A stretch of 64,000 nucleotides of DNA. Source: Gymnorhina tibicen. Taxonomy: Eukaryota > Chordata > Aves > Passeriformes > Artamidae. The DNA lies in the NCBI GenBank assembly GCA_013399875.1, contig VXAZ01005564.1:1199603-1263602 (forward strand), written 5' to 3'. The position numbers and the translations under genes were made by a program. Positions 36,472 to 49,000 of the stretch are shown here, one piece after another. Under the pieces are notes generated by a model. That model was not told the DNA's origin. It saw only the letters and a program-made list of their open reading frames with translations, and did no database searches. The stretch's first letter is position 1. The number at the start of each line of letters is the position of its first letter.

Positions 36472-38164
36472 AGGTAAAGGCACCTTCTGCACCACAAACA
36501 CACCACAGCTGAGAAACACCTTACCAGTCATTAGGACAAGGCTGCAAGTGGCTACGAAAATACAGTTCTTTTTGGGGTATTTCATTCTGGGGCACTGGAA
36601 TACTAAAGATCTCTCATTATTTTTAAAGCACAAGCTATTTAACTTTGCTGTTCTGAGGTCTCCAGAATCCATCTTACAAGTTCAGCCATCTGCCTGCCAC
36701 GGGCCATGAGCTGCTGCCTTTTAGCAGAAAGTGAGGATTGGTTATTGTTTTATTATTATTGAGCACCCTTTATGCTGATAATAAATCACTTTAACAACTT
36801 TGTCACTGGAGGGCTCCCACAAACCCGCTATTGCACAAGCACATGTTCCCCCCTCTCAATCCAAGCGTTTTGGGGACACTACTGCCCCAATTTCAGCTCA
36901 CTGTGCTATCTACAGCCTTTGACAACAGAATCCCCTGACCAGGAGCTTCCAGGAAGTGCGAAAACCTCCTCAATGCTCATTCCCTGAGGATCCAAATGGC
37001 CAGGTCTGCATCTGAGGAATTCATAATGGAGCCATGGTTTTCTCAGTAAAACTGCTCTCCAAGAAATCCTTCTCATGGTGCCTTGCTGAGAAGATTTTTC
37101 TATTCTCTTCAGTTATCAAAGAGCAATAAATATTAAGTAGAATTGGTCAATACTTTTTAATGTGGTTTCTTTTTATTGCTGGAATATGCTGCTTTGCCCA
37201 AACAGATATAGTTGGGAGGGGTGGGATGGCTTCAGTAGATTTTTTTCATTTCAATTATTCTGCTAAAAACAATGGCTTTGAAATGGTCAAAGAAGCTTTC
37301 TTTGACATTTTCAGAACTGAATAAAATATTCTTTATTCGAAGCAGCTTTTCATTTTCAAATATAAGTTTACTTATCATCAAAAACATCTAAAGATGGAGA
37401 TGAGTGGTTTTCTGCTGTGGTATGGGAAAAATATTTGAAATCTTAAAAGGTCTCAAGGTACAATGAACCCATTTTTTGCTGAATTCTAAGACTAGCTCCA
37501 AACTGTATATACTTGTGGATTAACTGACAGAACTATGTTTTCTAGAATATACCGCCAAAACAAAATCTAATCTACTAACTATGAGACATATTGACAATAA
37601 TAGGATTAAAGTGACATTTCCTTGATTGAAATTAGTGCCAAAACGTCCACTGAGCTGAAAATATTGGTCTGGACATATCACACCCAGCGTTTGCTCAGGA
37701 GCAGATCTTGCAGAAAGAGCCACTGTGACGAATCTGATCTGATTCTACTCTCACCATCTTTTATGGTTTCTCCACTACAGCTGAGAAAACTTTGCCTCTA
37801 AAAAGCCCAAAGAGAAAATCTTCAGCTGTGCTAGGACAATTTCCAAAGCACTGGAGTTAGAACTGGAAAATGGGCCCTTTTTGATTGGGAATGTGACCAA
37901 GAACAGAAATTAGGAGTAAGAAAAAAAAAACCCCACGTGTCTCTCCAAAGTGAGTGGCGTTTAAACATAAACCATCAGCCTCTGCTCATCCATGGTGTAT
38001 AAATGGCTCACTCAAGTAGTGAAAATATGTCTTTTAGTAAAGCATTAAGCCTACTAGAAAGGGGTTTACAACAGAGAAGTGGTCAGTCAAACCCTCTGCT
38101 CAGATAACAGCTCTCCACCACGTGCTCCCTTGGGAGAAGCTCTTAAACAGCACACCAGATCTCC
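36472..38164. other. Non-coding DNA, AT-rich
   Basis: AT-rich unique sequence, especially 37100-37720. No coding frame above about 80 codons and no recognised repeat. Confidence 0.5.
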
Positions 38165-38575
38165 TAGGTAACTGCAGCACTAGATGAGAGCTGTTTTATT
38201 AGTTTCCTAATTAAATTTCACAAACTTCATAGCAGTGACAGACTCTTGGTTATCTCTGCTGCAGAAATTCAGATGGGATGCCAGAGGGAAAGGATGGGGC
38301 CGCTCGTCTTATTGCCTGCCAAGATTCTGTGCTACCGGTTACACTCGTCAATCTCTAGAGCAGTTAAGAGCTATAAAGAATTCATTAAAAGGGCTGAGAT
38401 TTATTAGAGGCTCCTCAAGCTCATTAAGGATGTTGATGAAATGTGAAGCCCTTGAATCCACACGCCATCTAAGAAACGCTCAAGTAGAGCCTATCGTGTT
38501 TTGGCAGAGAGGGGAGAGAATTTATTTTTTCAGAATTTTTCCCCCCAAAAAATAAAATCTATGCCGTGGCTCTAA
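38165..38575. promoter_or_regulatory. Candidate conserved non-coding element
   Basis: Complex, non-repetitive sequence with retained CpGs (CCGCTCGTC, ACCGGTTACACTCGTC) and several ATTA/TAAT cores (38204-38216, 38383, 38423). No transposon similarity. A 106-codon frame crosses it without any recognisable domain. The texture is that of vertebrate developmental enhancers, but conservation is untested. Confidence 0.35.
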
Positions 38576-38756
38576 TTTTTTTATCATTGCTAGAAATTAT
38601 ACTTTTCAACTGCGTCTCCTTCCTCCACCTCTTTCATGAATAACAAAATGACAGCAAGGTTTGGGTGTTTCACAGCCAGAAAGACGAGAGGAAGATAAGA
38701 AATATTAGAATTTGGTGTAAAATGTGGGAAAAGCAATAAAAACAGGGAATTAGAGG

Positions 38757-38813
38757 ACTCAAGTAGCAACTGCAACTGCTACTTGAGTAAAGTAGCAGTT
38801 GGTAAAACCAACT
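38757..38813. repeat. Nested, mutually exclusive inverted repeats
   Basis: Three successive AAGTAGCA-type arms alternate in orientation. Hairpin 1 pairs ACTCAAGTAGCA (38757-38768) with 38777-38788 around an 8-base loop. Hairpin 2 pairs CAACTGCTACTT (38773-38784) with AAGTAGCAGTTG (38790-38801). Hairpin 3 pairs AGTTGGT (38797-38803) with ACCAACT (38807-38813). Hairpins 1 and 2 share the middle arm and cannot form together. Confidence 0.88.
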
Positions 38814-38994
38814 TTGCCCTTGAAATATTTCCAGTGAAATACTGGAATTACTAAAAATAGTGAAAACACGTTTGTTTTCGTCCATTCTCTGCAGGAATTT
38901 CAACCATTCAAACATTTCAGTTATACTCAAAGCTCAGAGGATTTTGGACTGAATAATGTTTTTATTTTCAACTGAACTGTTTAATTTTCACTTT

Positions 38995-39046
38995 AAAAAA
39001 AAAAAAAAATCTTTCGCCAAAAAAAAAAAAAAAAAAAAAAAAAAAA
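38995..39046. repeat. A15 and A28 homopolymer tracts
   Basis: A run of 15 A (38995-39009) and a run of 28 A (39019-39046) are separated by TCTTTCGCC. No recognisable retrotransposon or processed gene lies upstream, so this is scored as simple sequence rather than a retrocopy tail. Confidence 0.85.
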
Positions 39047-41699
39047 GCAGGTGCTTTTTGCAGAATTATTTTTGTTGCTGAAAAAAACCCCCAAAACCAC
39101 TTACCTCTTAAAATGCCAGATATAATTGAAAGACAGGAGAGGAAGAGACAGAAGAAAGGAAGGAAAGGGTAAAGAAAAGCCAGGAAATGTGGGAAATTTT
39201 CACCCCATCTGAGCTGCAAAGAATGATGCAGAGGAGATGCCAGGTGTAGATTCGCCTTTAGTCCCTCTCCAAAGCTGAGCACACTCAGCTCGTCCCTCCT
39301 GCACGTTACTCAGCTCACTCACTAAAGGCAGATCAAGCCCCAAATAGGCTTCTGAAAGGAGAGGAAAAACGCCAAGCTGCTCTCTTTTCAAGCAAGCATT
39401 GGCAGAGTTTAGCTCGGCAGTGACCTCCAGCCCAGCTTGGTGTGAGATGTTTTCTACAGGGTCTTGTAAACGCAGCAGCTTTGCCTCAGACGGCTTTTCC
39501 TCGCTGAATAAAGACTGAGATGCCAAAGGCACAGGGAGTTTCTGTGGCCAAATGAAATTAATTTTGTGCACAAGGCCTCCCCCCCAGGGAGGGATTATAG
39601 CCCAGGTAATAAGAGAAATTCTCCGAGGAGTATGCATGTGAGAAAAAGCAGAGCCTGCGTGCAGGATGTTGGATTTGGGAGTGCTGTCACCCCATGCAGG
39701 GGCAGCCCAGCCCACGGTGGCACGTGCAGGGCTGGAGATGAGAATGCAAACCACAGAGACTTCCCTGAGTGCCAAACGTTTGTGTTCTCCGTATTTTGTA
39801 TATCTCGGAATGCAAATACGGTTGAGAAAATTGCACTTTGCATCTAGATGGAGATTGAAATCTGAAGTTCCCACAGATCTAGAGGTGTTCTCACTCAGGC
39901 CATTCTAGAGATATATTGAAATACCCCACAGACTTATGCTGTAAGAGGAGAAATGTCAACAGAAACCTTACCAAACACATCAAGAGAACATGAGGCTACA
40001 ATGCCTTCTTTTCTTAGTCCTCCCCCACCTTTTGTGTTGAAATAGATGCCTATTTCTCTAGGTTTATGTAAATTCTGCTTTTTCCCCCCTTCATAATGAG
40101 TTCATAGCAAATAACAAACACAACAAAAATACCCAAATCAGTGTCAGCAGTACAAATTACCTCCCTGACCAACGCCTAACAGGTCAACACCTATTTCAGG
40201 AGGATTTCTTCAGACCACCAGCAACAACCACAGAGGAGTATTTTGTGTGTTGAGAGAAGGAGCCCTATCCATGCAACCTACAGAGCAAAATCAGGGCTGA
40301 CCCAAGAACATCAGCACCAAAACAAACCCAGAAAACGTTTGTAGACAATCACAAATTCCCAGTGTAGTCAGTGTTCATGTGTGAGAGCTCCCTCAGCAAG
40401 GCAAACACGTGTCCCTGCAATCCACACACAGGCACACGTGAAGGGACGGTGCCAAATAAAACCATAACAAGTTTTTGCAATGCCAGTGACTAACACTAAC
40501 CTGAGTTAGATAAGGCAGGAAAGCCTAACTTGAACTTAAAACCCACCTAAGGAAGGGATGGGTTTGCAGTGAGTGTTTTGATTGCTGTTTCCAGGCGCAG
40601 AGGTGCACGTCCAGTCCCTCTCCCTGCTCTCAGGAGAACTCGGGTGACTGAGTGTCCCAGCAGCACAGAGACTCCTCGGTGCCCATCAGTGATGCTGCTT
40701 AAAGGGGAGATTGAGCAGGAGCCAGTCAATGGTAAATGGTGGGAATAGCTCAAGGGTGGGACACACATCCTGCTGTCCCACTGGCACCAGAAACAGCCCG
40801 TGGCCCTGCAGACACACAACACACGGGTGCAGATGCAGGCACAAGGCATCTGAGGTGTGGTACTGCCCCAGATCACAGCACCCAGCAGTTGGTGAAGTGT
40901 AGATGCTAATAAATTCCTGAACTCAAACTGCTTCTTGAGCAAGGGTTTATGTACCAGGTCACTGCAAAGACATGGCCCTTTCCAACCGCCACACACAAAG
41001 CCAGCCCAAAGAGGTCTCATTTTCCAGTTCTGTGCTTAAACTGCAGAAGAACCTTGAGTCCTCGTGCTGCAGGGTGGGTGGCTCAGACCCACAGATATTT
41101 ATGCATTTCCTCATGCCTTTTTTAAGTGTGTGTGCCTTTCTTAGAAAGAGCGTGATGGAAAAGGCACTGGTTCATCTCCCCATGCCTCACTGCTGAAGAA
41201 AAACAGTGGCAGTACATTAAAGACTAAGCTGAGTTGCACTGGGGACCCAGAAACCCTTAAGCAATCAGGAAAACTGTTTGTGGTTTTGTGCCTTCAAGTA
41301 AAACTAGCACCAAAACTTTTATGCACTTCTCTAAACAGAAGTGCAACTCCAAACCTCTGGGCTCACTTCTCTACAAGGTTCAAGACATTTATGATCTGGG
41401 ACCACCTGGAAAAAACTGCCTACAAGTTACAGCTGTGCTTTCCTCAGGAAAACAGACATCAGCCTTTGTCCTGCATTTCTCTTTAGCAATATTAGTAATC
41501 TAGGTGAAGACATTGTTATGCCAGCACGGATTAGTTACACAATCACCACTTGGGGAGGGTGTGGGAAGCTCATTACATCCCTACAACAGAGAGCAAAAAG
41601 ATAGAGAGGAGGTTTTTTAATCCACAAGACTCCAAACAGTAACAAATACAGCCAGCGCTGGAGCCCACCAAGCAAGCAGGTGAAAATACATTAACACGA
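39047..41699. other. Non-coding DNA, one unexplained long frame
   Basis: A minus-strand frame of 224 codons (39200-39874) is open but matches no domain I recognise. Its 5' portion is also open on the plus strand. No CpG island or RNA gene. Confidence 0.45.
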
Positions 41700-42190
41700 G
41701 CATTTACTGTAACAAGTCTCCTTTATCCCCTCCAGACATTTCTGCTGATTCAAAATGTGCAGTGATAAATCAAATTAGATCAAATACAACTGCCTGAAAG
41801 GAAGCCACACAATAATCAGTTTTGAATTTTCCCACCCTTCTCCCATAAAAAGCCAGTGCAGTATTACAGAAAGTTAATATGTGCATCTCGCCCATTATAT
41901 CTGGCTTGAAACTGTATAAAATGACATCTGATAGCAGCTTGTATGGACAAGCTCTTATTAAACATAATTAGTCAACAAGGTCTATCCTAAATCAGTTAAT
42001 GATGGGCAACAGACAGAAATTTACTGGTATTCCCTGACTTTGCATGTTATGGGAGTAGTTTTTAATATTAAAAGGCTCATATCATCCTTACTCCGCTTTG
42101 ATTTACTACTGATGAAGTGAATGCAAAATCTGATTACATTAATTGAGCGTGTTGTCAGATTGTCACTTTTCTCCTTTTTAATTGCCTCCC
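41700..42190. promoter_or_regulatory. Candidate conserved non-coding element
   Basis: About 490 bp of AT-rich, complex sequence dense in homeodomain cores (TAATTAG near 41966, GTTAATGATG near 41995, ATTAATTGAG near 42137). There are TALE-type TGTCA/TGACA sites (ATGACATCTGA near 41920, GTTGTCAGATTGTCAC near 42151). Upstream lies a closely packed AAATCAAATTAGATCAAAT at about 41767-41785. There are no repeats and no coding signal. This is the most enhancer-like stretch in the window by texture; conservation itself was not tested. Confidence 0.45.
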
Positions 42191-42526
42191 GTCTCCTTCA
42201 TTATCCCTGACAAGCCACATTTTCAGCCCAACATCCCGCTTTGCATGCCTGGCTTTCCCAGACGCAGCGCCACAGAACTGGCTGCTCCCCGAGTTTCCCC
42301 GAGCTGCGGGATCCCGTCGGGGCAGAGGGGGTGCCAGGTGGAGCCCTGGGCTCCCTGGGAACGTGCAGCAATGGTTCGTGTTTCCTGCTGCAGGGGCACA
42401 GGAATGCAAAAGTGGGAAATTGTTGGGAAACACGAAGGGCAGCGTTTCTGAGCCTGTGTGTGATGATGGTCTGTGCCACCACAGATCCCTCCTGTAGCCT
42501 AATGGGAGGAATTAATAATTCCTCAC

Positions 42527-42545
42527 GTGTGTGTATGTGTGTGTG
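42527..42545. repeat. Short (GT)n microsatellite
   Basis: GTGTGTGT, then AT, then GTGTGTGTG. Short and slightly interrupted. Confidence 0.85.
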
Positions 42546-43579
42546 CTTCAGCTGTTCTAATACAAAATGGTATAAAAACTGTCTCAAAGCTCCATATGGC
42601 AATTCAAGGGGTGGTTTTACATTCTCAGGGGTTACTCAGAACTCCTCTTTCCAAGCTGCTGAGCAGCTTTTCCCTACTCTGAGGAACGCTCTGGGTGTTT
42701 TACTGTGAGCTTGCTCCTGCAACGTGGGAATCTGTGCAGAGCTGAGCAGCAACAGGCAGGAGCAGACCTAGTAAAGCATTTCACCTCGTGGTCTCCTCCC
42801 ATCCTCTCTGAATCCCCAAACCACACAGAAAGAATTCTCCCAGTAATTGAATTTTACTCTAAACTTACCCAACACCGTCTTAAGTTTCTTGAGACCTCCT
42901 TGATTTCCACAAAATGCTGTAATCTACCTGGGACTTAATCAAGGGGTTAATTAGTTAGGTAGTCCCCTTACACCCCCGCCGTATTCATTTGTTTTAGGTG
43001 AAGTTACACCTAGTTTTAAACTGCCACTGTAGGAGAGTCCCAACTTGTTTTGCTATCAGTTGGCTTTGATAATTTGCCAGGGAGTTAATCCTGCCTGACG
43101 TGCAGCTCGCAAGATACACCTCACCTGTGCTTTATCAAAGCAGTTCCCCTCTGCTTCAAGAGCGGTGCTTGTAATCCTGCCCAGGGTTGCTGCAGCACTG
43201 GAAAACACATTTTGTAAATGATTCTGCATGTGTTTTCTAATTTTTTTTTTTTTTCCTCCAGGAGTTTTGTCTCTCACATTACAGCTCTCGCTGCGTTTAT
43301 GGAGTCACCTTCTGTCCTAGAAATTTGCCATGTTGCGACGCGGGCTCCCGGCAGCTGTGGGACTTGGAAGGGAACATTGTGAACACAAACACATTTGCTG
43401 ACAGTGTAATTACTCCCTTCCCCAGATTTTTCCCTTGTTTTCTTAAATGCAGGACACCTACAGTCACAATAGCAATATATCACTTGCCTGTAGCACAGCT
43501 TTCTTTCCCCTGTAAAGTGTTAATGAAGTTCCTGTCCTTGTTGCTCAGTAATTGTGAAAGCATGTTGGATAATGTACTA

Positions 43580-43617
43580 GCCACACTTTATTAAAGCACT
43601 GGCCACACTTTATTAAA
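43580..43617. repeat. Short tandem duplication
   Basis: GCCACACTTTATTAAA occurs at 43580-43595 and again at 43602-43617, a 22-bp period. It is a small local duplication. Confidence 0.9.
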
Positions 43618-45856
43618 ACCTAACAACCCGATCCCGTGCTCCCTGCTACGGAGACCTAACTCCAGTTCCATTTGGAGTTCATTTCAGCGTGCTCAGATCA
43701 CACACTTGGTTTTAATTCTCCCAGAGCCTGATCTGAAGACAATGTGCCCGGCTGCAGCATTTTCAGCTGGTTCGCATTTGGCTGTGGCTGTGTCTGCACG
43801 ACTTTCTAATGCAAGGCCTGATCCTGGAAGGTGCTGAGGGCACAGAGGGCTCACTGAGAGCCTCTTGGCTCCTGCAGATGTCCAAGGGGACACTGAGGCA
43901 GTTCTGTGCCCCTCGGGATGGGTGGCTCCTTGCTGGGTCAGGGAGGTCCACGCAGACCTCGCAGGATGCTTTGGGGACAGCGTGACTCAGCAAGGCAGTG
44001 ATTTGAAGGGGACAATGGAGGGGGTGGTGGCAGCTAATTATTTGACAATTATTTCTGCTGAATAAATCTTCCAAGGGGTAAGGAGGGGGATGAGTCTCAA
44101 GTGCCTGCCTTTTATTTTTTTCCTTTCTTTTTTATTCTTTTCTCATGATCTTAACATGTGAGTCTCGCACAGACAGAGGGGGGATGCAGTGGTGAAATCC
44201 AAGGGCCAAGTGGGGTTGTTTTTCTTCCACTGGCACTGCCATGGTAGGAGAGCAGATGAACTTTTGGAGCAGATGTCCTTAGCACTGTTCATCCAGAGGC
44301 CTTGGATGAGATCGGTGCAATGACCAATCCTTCCTGCAGGGAAACTGAGGCACGTGATGCCTTCTTTGGTGTCACAGACCTGGAGGTGGAACTTCCCTAA
44401 GAAACTGTCCTTGAGACTTTTAGTGTGCAGGTCTCTGCCCAGAATAACTACAAATCCGGTGTTGCTGTCAGCCAGGTAATTTCACGTCTGCGAAAAGTAC
44501 AACATCTTCATTCTCTCTTGTGTCTTTCTACCTATAAAATCATCACAAACTGAGTGTGGAAGCAGAGATGTGTCTGTGTACACAGAATATCTTGTTATTT
44601 ACAAGAAGCAAAGTACGTTGTATTATTTATGAGGTAGGGATAACAAAGCCATCAAACTCTTGGGTGTTGTGGCATAAAAAAAGGAGCCTCTTGTTCGAAA
44701 TCTCAGAAGAAACAAGCTTTAGTGCAGGTTAAAGATGTAAAGTGCAGACTGAAGTGGTGTGAACTTGGACAGGCCCACGTAGAGCACATGGGGCAGAACC
44801 CCTTGGCCTCTCGTCTCGAGGCATCACCTCTACAAATAACGCACAACATTTTCTTATGTCTTCCCCGATGACAAGGCTCTTTGATTTTCTGAAGGAAACA
44901 TCATTGAAAAATGTGTGGTTCCTCCTGCGTGTGATGAAACCATTAAAAGAATGGCCACAGTGTACAGAATCACTCAGAAATGTCATGGCAGATAAGGGCC
45001 CAAATACTTCCTTGGCAGAAAGTGATTAGCTCAGCTGGATTTCCCGGTTAAATACAAGGTTAGATAAATACTTGAATAAACTTCTTTCAGCACGGACAGG
45101 ATTAAGGAGAATGTCTTATTCTTGTGCTGACAAAGTTTTGCTGCTTGCAGACTGATTTTATCTTTAATTTAAGATGATTATTTTCCATTTTTGGTGATTC
45201 ACGAGGGGAGAGATTCCCTCACTGTTTGTACTGCACGAGTCATCAGGAAGAGCAATTCCAGCCGCCCCCGGAGACCATGGGAAGGTGGCTGGGTCAGGAG
45301 TGGAAGGGTCCAGGTGACCTCTGGTGCTGTTTTGGGGGGATGCTCACCTGGAGAGGGGCAAGGATTGCTGGCAGCTCTCCGACTGGGCAGCCCTGGGCCC
45401 TGCTAGTCCTCTCCTGGCATTCCACTGCCTCCTCCTTTTGCACATTCCTGTTGCAGGGGTGGCCTGCTGTGGAGCAGGGAGCCAAGCTTCCCACCAGTGG
45501 TGCTCCAGACTGTCCGGGCCACGAGCAAACTGACTATTAAAGCAGCTTTCTTATTTTATCTTCTCCTGAGGTTGTGGTCCACAGGCAATGCAGCAGCTGA
45601 CAGCGGACTTGAGCTGCATCATGTGTTAGTTACAAAATATTATTAGTATCTAATTTTAAATTAGGAGCCCTGCCATGGCAAAGAAAAGGGGAAAGTTTTT
45701 TTGTTCTCACTTGGTGGAATGAGAAAGATTCTTGCAAAGTTTTTATTTTCCTGCACGCTCACTGCAAACACGAATGGAAGTAGTGGTGCAAATACTTGTG
45801 CAGTGAGTGTGTGTGGGTAATGAGTGTTGGCAAACGGACACCACCATAAAAGAAGC

Positions 45857-46065
45857 ACAGAATCACAGAGGTTGGAAAACACCTCCCAGACCACCGAGTC
45901 CAGCCTGTGCCTGGTCCCCAGCTGGCCCAGAGCACTGAGTGCCACATTTGGCTGTTCCTTGGACACCTCCAGGGATGGGGACTCCACACCTCCCTGGACA
46001 GCCCCTTCCAATGCCTGGCCACCCTTTCAGTGAAGAAATTCTTCCTGATGTCCAACCCGAAACCC
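45857..46065 (-). mobile_element. CR1 LINE 3' fragment
   Basis: The plus strand reads as the complement of a CR1 3' end. Its signposts are 'AGAATCACAGAGGTTGGAAA', 'ACACCTCCAGGGATGGGGAC', 'TTCCAATGCCTGGCCACC' and 'GTGAAGAAATTCTTCCTGAT', then 'GTCCAACC'. The element therefore lies on the minus strand with its 3' terminus at about 45857, and is 5'-truncated at about 46065. Divergence looks moderate. No functional ORF remains, and open frames here are incidental. Confidence 0.93.
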
Positions 46066-49000
46066 CCAAGAGCTCGGTGCTATTTATTGCCTCTTTTTAA
46101 TGACAATGGTCCAACCCAGAGCAGCTGCCACAGACAGCCTGGGACATGAGACAGATCTCTGGTTCTATTCCTAATCTTTTAATTTAAAGGTCAGGAATCC
46201 ACACTCTGCCCATCAAATGAAAGGTGCCATGAAGGAGACTGCTGGTAAGGCTGCAGAGCAGTTTAGATTTGCTCACAGACAGTCCTGGACTGGCATATTT
46301 CCCTGGTTTACGGGATCTGCAGTTAGGAAGCGTTACAGCTTCAGCATGTAAGGAGTTATTCGGTACCCAGGGCAAGGAAATGGCACAGAATGAAGCCCAG
46401 AACCCGAGTGAGAAATAAAGCAAAAACACTGCCGTAAAAATAGAAGGCGCAAGAGTCTTCCACGTTGCATCTTTGGAAAAGATTAATTGGTTTGGCTGCT
46501 GTTGTGAAAGCTCCGATACAGCACAAGGCTCCAGCCAACTTCGGAACTCAATGGAGCCACAAAAGGGTTGGGTGCTGAATAACTTTGAAGAGCGCAACAT
46601 CAAACCAGCCTCAACTTGAATCTGAGAAACATCCCAAACCAAACCCAAACAATGCTGCTGAGTGAATGATTCAGGGCATTGGTACGACCCTCCACATTTC
46701 ATGTGGAGCAGTGGGAAGGCTGATGATAAAGTGCAATGGAATACTTCTTTCCAGGCCAGAGCAGAATCACAAAAAATAAGCAGAGAAAACACAATTGTCC
46801 ACGGTTAGGCAGATTTAAAACCACTCTATTTGAGGCAGGTATGCTTTGCTGTCCCTGTTTCCCGAATGAAAATCTTCACCAGGGTATTTAATTTTCTGGC
46901 ACACACAGATTCTGAATCAACCGCAGCCTGACACCGGGGAGGGACCTCACGGAAAGCACAAAGCCTCTCCCTTGCATGAAAAGATTCAGAGAGGCAAAGA
47001 ACCTGGCAGTTTGCTCCTTTGCTTCACCACCTCTCTATTCTCCCAAAGGTTTAATCCTTGGACAACATTTCCTCCAACACAGGAAGCCTTTACAACAGCT
47101 GAAAATGGGATCCAGGCCTGCTGAATTCCGGGCCCGTGCAGTAGCCAGCAGCCTGCAGCTCCCAGGTAAAGGTAAATGTTTGGCTGGGAGAATATTTACT
47201 TAAAACTGGCACTGCTGATATAGGACGATTTTTTCCCTGAGTGCCTTGGGATGTTGGATTAAATGAGAAGTGTTGCAACAAAGCAAACAGTGTTCATAAG
47301 AGTGCTAATAATAGCAGTACCTGCAGTCACTGCTCCCATAAATAGAGACCAGCAGGAGATAACTCCGTGCATTTACATCAGATCACCAGAATGTATATCT
47401 GCCTTAAGCAAAAATGATATAATGCATGTTTTATCAGTATCGATGCTTGCAAGCATAGGCCATGTGCAAAGCATTTAGGAAGATGTGCAGCTTTTCCAGC
47501 TGTCAGGAACAACACAGTGGATTACTGTGTCATGTGGAGGAAGGCAGAGATAACACTCACCTCCTCCCTATTGTCTCAGCTGGAAAAGATCAGATCCAGT
47601 CCTATGATTATTATCACACTATGAAGCTACCAAAGATAATGAAACAGCTCACTCAGGAAGTAACATTGTACATTAATATTTTTTTTCTATATTAATCCTA
47701 CATCAAAGAGAAGTCTGCCCTGGCTAATTATGAGATTCAGTCCCAGAAGATCACTATTACACCCAGGTTATTCTCACTTTTCCCTCCAAGCCCTTTTCCT
47801 TCTCTCAGCCTCTCTGGTCTGTGAGCTCCTTACAGAAGGCAGGTGATGATGCTGGGCACCTTTTCTGCTGTCACTTGCAAAGATGTGGCACTCATTTTAG
47901 TGTGGGAATGCTGTATTTATTGTGCTCTGTGGCTTATTCAGGAACCAAAATTACAAGCTGCTGGATGAGGATGGAATGGCAAGCAGGATTTTTAGATTCC
48001 ATCTAAAGGATGGACCTGGAAAGAGGGAAGATGAGTGAGGTGCAGGTGGGTTTGGATCACCTTTGCATCCTAGATTTTACTGACCATAGAAAAGAGAAAA
48101 AAGAGATTGAACAAATAGATTGAAAGACACTCAGATCCTGTTGGGTATTGATAGACCAGTTTGTTCTCCCAGAGTCCCTAATTCCCAGGTAAGCCATCCT
48201 GCCATCACACCACAGGGTTTCCTTGTGCCTACCAACATGCCAGCTGAGGAGACCTTCTCCTTATGGAAATTCTATCCGGGTTTTCCCAGATGTAGTGACA
48301 GTGCACTTGGCAGCCAAGTAATGGAAAGGGCTATTTTGGCCTTAAAACCTCCCTTAGTTCTGCACTCATTGACAGTATTGGTATCACCAGGCCTTAAACT
48401 CTTCTTATTTTAAGAGTGACTGCTGTAGTGCAGAGGAGGAAGAACGAAATAAGATTTATTTGACCTGAGGCTCAAGCTCTTTTCTTTGAGCAAGTCCCAG
48501 TCAATGTAAAATACCAGAGGTTTTCTGATTTTTCCACTACTTTACCTTTCCTCCTCACATGCAGTTTTTTCTTTCCTCCCTCCCTTCCCATCCCTCTTGC
48601 CTCCTTTCTTCTTCCTTTTCCTATTTCTCTTCGGCCTTTTCTCTCCATTGCTTATTTCTCCCCACTGCACTTCTGCCCTGCAACCTCACAGCAACCCAAA
48701 CTCTCAAAGAAGTCCCTAATCCTCTCCTAATCTGAGGCATACAATAATTAGCTGAAAATTAGTAGTTTTGCTGCTCTGTGCTGGCTCAGAAACAGAGAAA
48801 CATCCATCTCTGCCCTGCTGGGGGAGCAGCCACTGCAGCGCAGCCGCTTTGGAGAAGCGCCAGATTTATGGATGAGCTGCTGCAAAACACAGGGTGGGTG
48901 AAAAGCTCTGCCGGGAAGTGGGGAAACAAGAAACAATCTGCCTTCTCCGATGAGCTCAAGGCTCCTCTTTGCTTTTTGGGATCTGCCACACTGCCAGGGC

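Larger units (their letters stand above)
42191..45856. other. Non-coding DNA, no gene recognised
   Basis: GC rises briefly at 42230-42400. A (GT)n run interrupted by TA lies at 42527-42545, and a T14 tract at 43241-43254. Open frames up to 155 codons are unrecognised and overlap others. A GC-richer patch lies at 45250-45540. Confidence 0.5.

Noticed and set aside
46184..46792. 202-codon minus-strand frame
   Set aside because: No recognisable domain or homologue; within chance expectation for six frames over 64 kb.
47818..47862. L2 3'-end fragment
   Set aside because: Only a short word resembling CTGTGAGCTCCTT matches; too weak to annotate as its own feature.
48540..48660. Pyrimidine-rich tract as a triplex-forming or splice-acceptor region
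   Set aside because: Purines interrupt it often, and no downstream exon is visible.
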